In this document: piece by piece, positions 63,643 through 64,000 of the stretch
How the letters are laid out: each line of letters begins with the position of its first letter
How positions within the stretch are numbered: position 1 is the stretch's first letter
DNA from: Aulostomus chinensis
Taxonomy: Eukaryota; Chordata; Actinopteri; Syngnathiformes; Aulostomidae
Length of the DNA: 64,000 nucleotides
Direction: 5' to 3'
Assembly (NCBI GenBank): GCA_037954235.1
Contig: JBBMOA010000018.1
Location: forward strand, 8,100,001 to 8,164,000
The notes under the pieces: generated by a model
The model's database searches: none
What the model saw: only the letters and a program-made list of their open reading frames with translations
Told to the model about the DNA's origin: nothing
Position numbers and translations under genes: made by a program

Positions 63643-64000
63643 ATGGAAAGCAGCGTGTGGAATGCCTGCGACTACAGCCGCAACATCACCTTCTACTACA
63701 ACTGGGTCGGAAAGAAGATCAGCGACACTTGGACACCTCGAGACTACGTGGTGATCGGACTGGGCTTGACATTGTGTCTCATTGTGGTTCTGGCCAACCT
63801 GATGGTGATGGTGGCCATCTTCATGAACCGCCGCTTCCACTTCCCCATCTACTATCTCCTGGGCAACATGGCTGCTGCAGACCTGTTTGCAGGCCTCGCT
63901 TATGCTAATCTGATGTTGAACACGGGCCCCTGGACGAGCATACTCACCAAGGAGCAGTGGTACATCCGCGGCGCTCTGATAGACATCAGCCTGACCGCCT
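63643..64000 (+). CDS. lpar2: Lysophosphatidic acid receptor 2-like GPCR, 5' part
   Basis: An acceptor (TGATCACAG, 63634) and Kozak context CCATGG precede the start at 63643; 119 codons are seen before the window ends. The N-terminus has a glycosylation site (NIT) and FYYNW, like the FFYN of LPA receptors. TM1 spans about residues 32-57 with the conserved Asn in ANLMV. Then comes RRFHFPIYYLLGNMAAAD, holding TM2 Asp2.50; the YYLLGN and AAADLFAG wording favours LPAR2 over LPAR1/3. LNTGPW and the start of TM3 (WYIRGALIDISLTA) follow. These receptors sense lysophosphatidic acid and couple to Gi, Gq and G12/13. Arg3.28, the phosphate contact, is kept, but the next residue is Gly where LPA1-3 carry Gln3.29. 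It could be an lpar2 paralogue (a or b); the rest of the gene lies beyond the window. Confidence 0.85.
   Translation, partial: MESSVWNACDYSRNITFYYNWVGKKISDTWTPRDYVVIGLGLTLCLIVVLANLMVMVAIFMNRRFHFPIYYLLGNMAAADLFAGLAYANLMLNTGPWTSILTKEQWYIRGALIDISLTA

Noticed and set aside
63637..63650. X-box-like GTTGCCATGGAAAG over the lpar2 start codon
   Set aside because: The last base breaks the consensus, and the CCATGG core is explained by Kozak context at the start codon.

Overview
The window is nuclear DNA of a ray-finned (teleost) fish. Genes are split by many GT..AG introns, CA/GT microsatellites are long and frequent, introns are short to medium, and there are remnants of fish-type short interspersed repeats. 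The conserved gene set corresponds to human chromosome 17q21.2 (ZNF385C, NKIRAS2, DNAJC7, TTC25/ODAD4, CNP, ACLY, KLHL11), followed by a lysophosphatidic-acid receptor of the LPAR2 type. No bacterial, CRISPR or phage-like features are present. Gene models were built by hand from reading frame, splice sites and phase, and remembered human proteins. No database search was possible.

Layout: znf385c 3' half (+, 2006-8637); about 8 kb containing its 3' UTR and intergenic DNA; nkiras2 (-, 16819-18319) head to head with dnajc7 (+, 18870-25900); odad4/ttc25 (+, 28036-31972); cnp, the fish RICH form of CNPase (+, CDS 36179-38572); acly (+, CDS 44192-57899, 27 coding exons); a broken klhl11 remnant (+, 59914-61034); and the start of an lpar2-like receptor (+, from 63643), cut by the window end.

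These genes are a conserved syntenic neighbourhood, not an operon or a pathway cluster. They cover a zinc-finger RNA/DNA-binding factor, an NF-kB-restraining Ras-like GTPase, an Hsp70/Hsp90 co-chaperone, a ciliary dynein-docking factor, a myelin/regeneration phosphodiesterase, cytosolic acetyl-CoA synthesis and a lipid GPCR. I see no wholly new system. The points most worth checking are: (1) klhl11 has decayed in place, with frameshifts and about 300 codons deleted; (2) odad4 and cnp appear inverted as a pair relative to human; (3) the LPA receptor has Gly where LPA receptors carry Gln3.29; (4) the CNP protein has an acidic N-terminal extension of about 290 residues; (5) an RFX X-box-like site lies 95 bp upstream of the ciliary gene odad4; (6) a retroposed element with a perfect 17-bp target-site duplication lies just after odad4.
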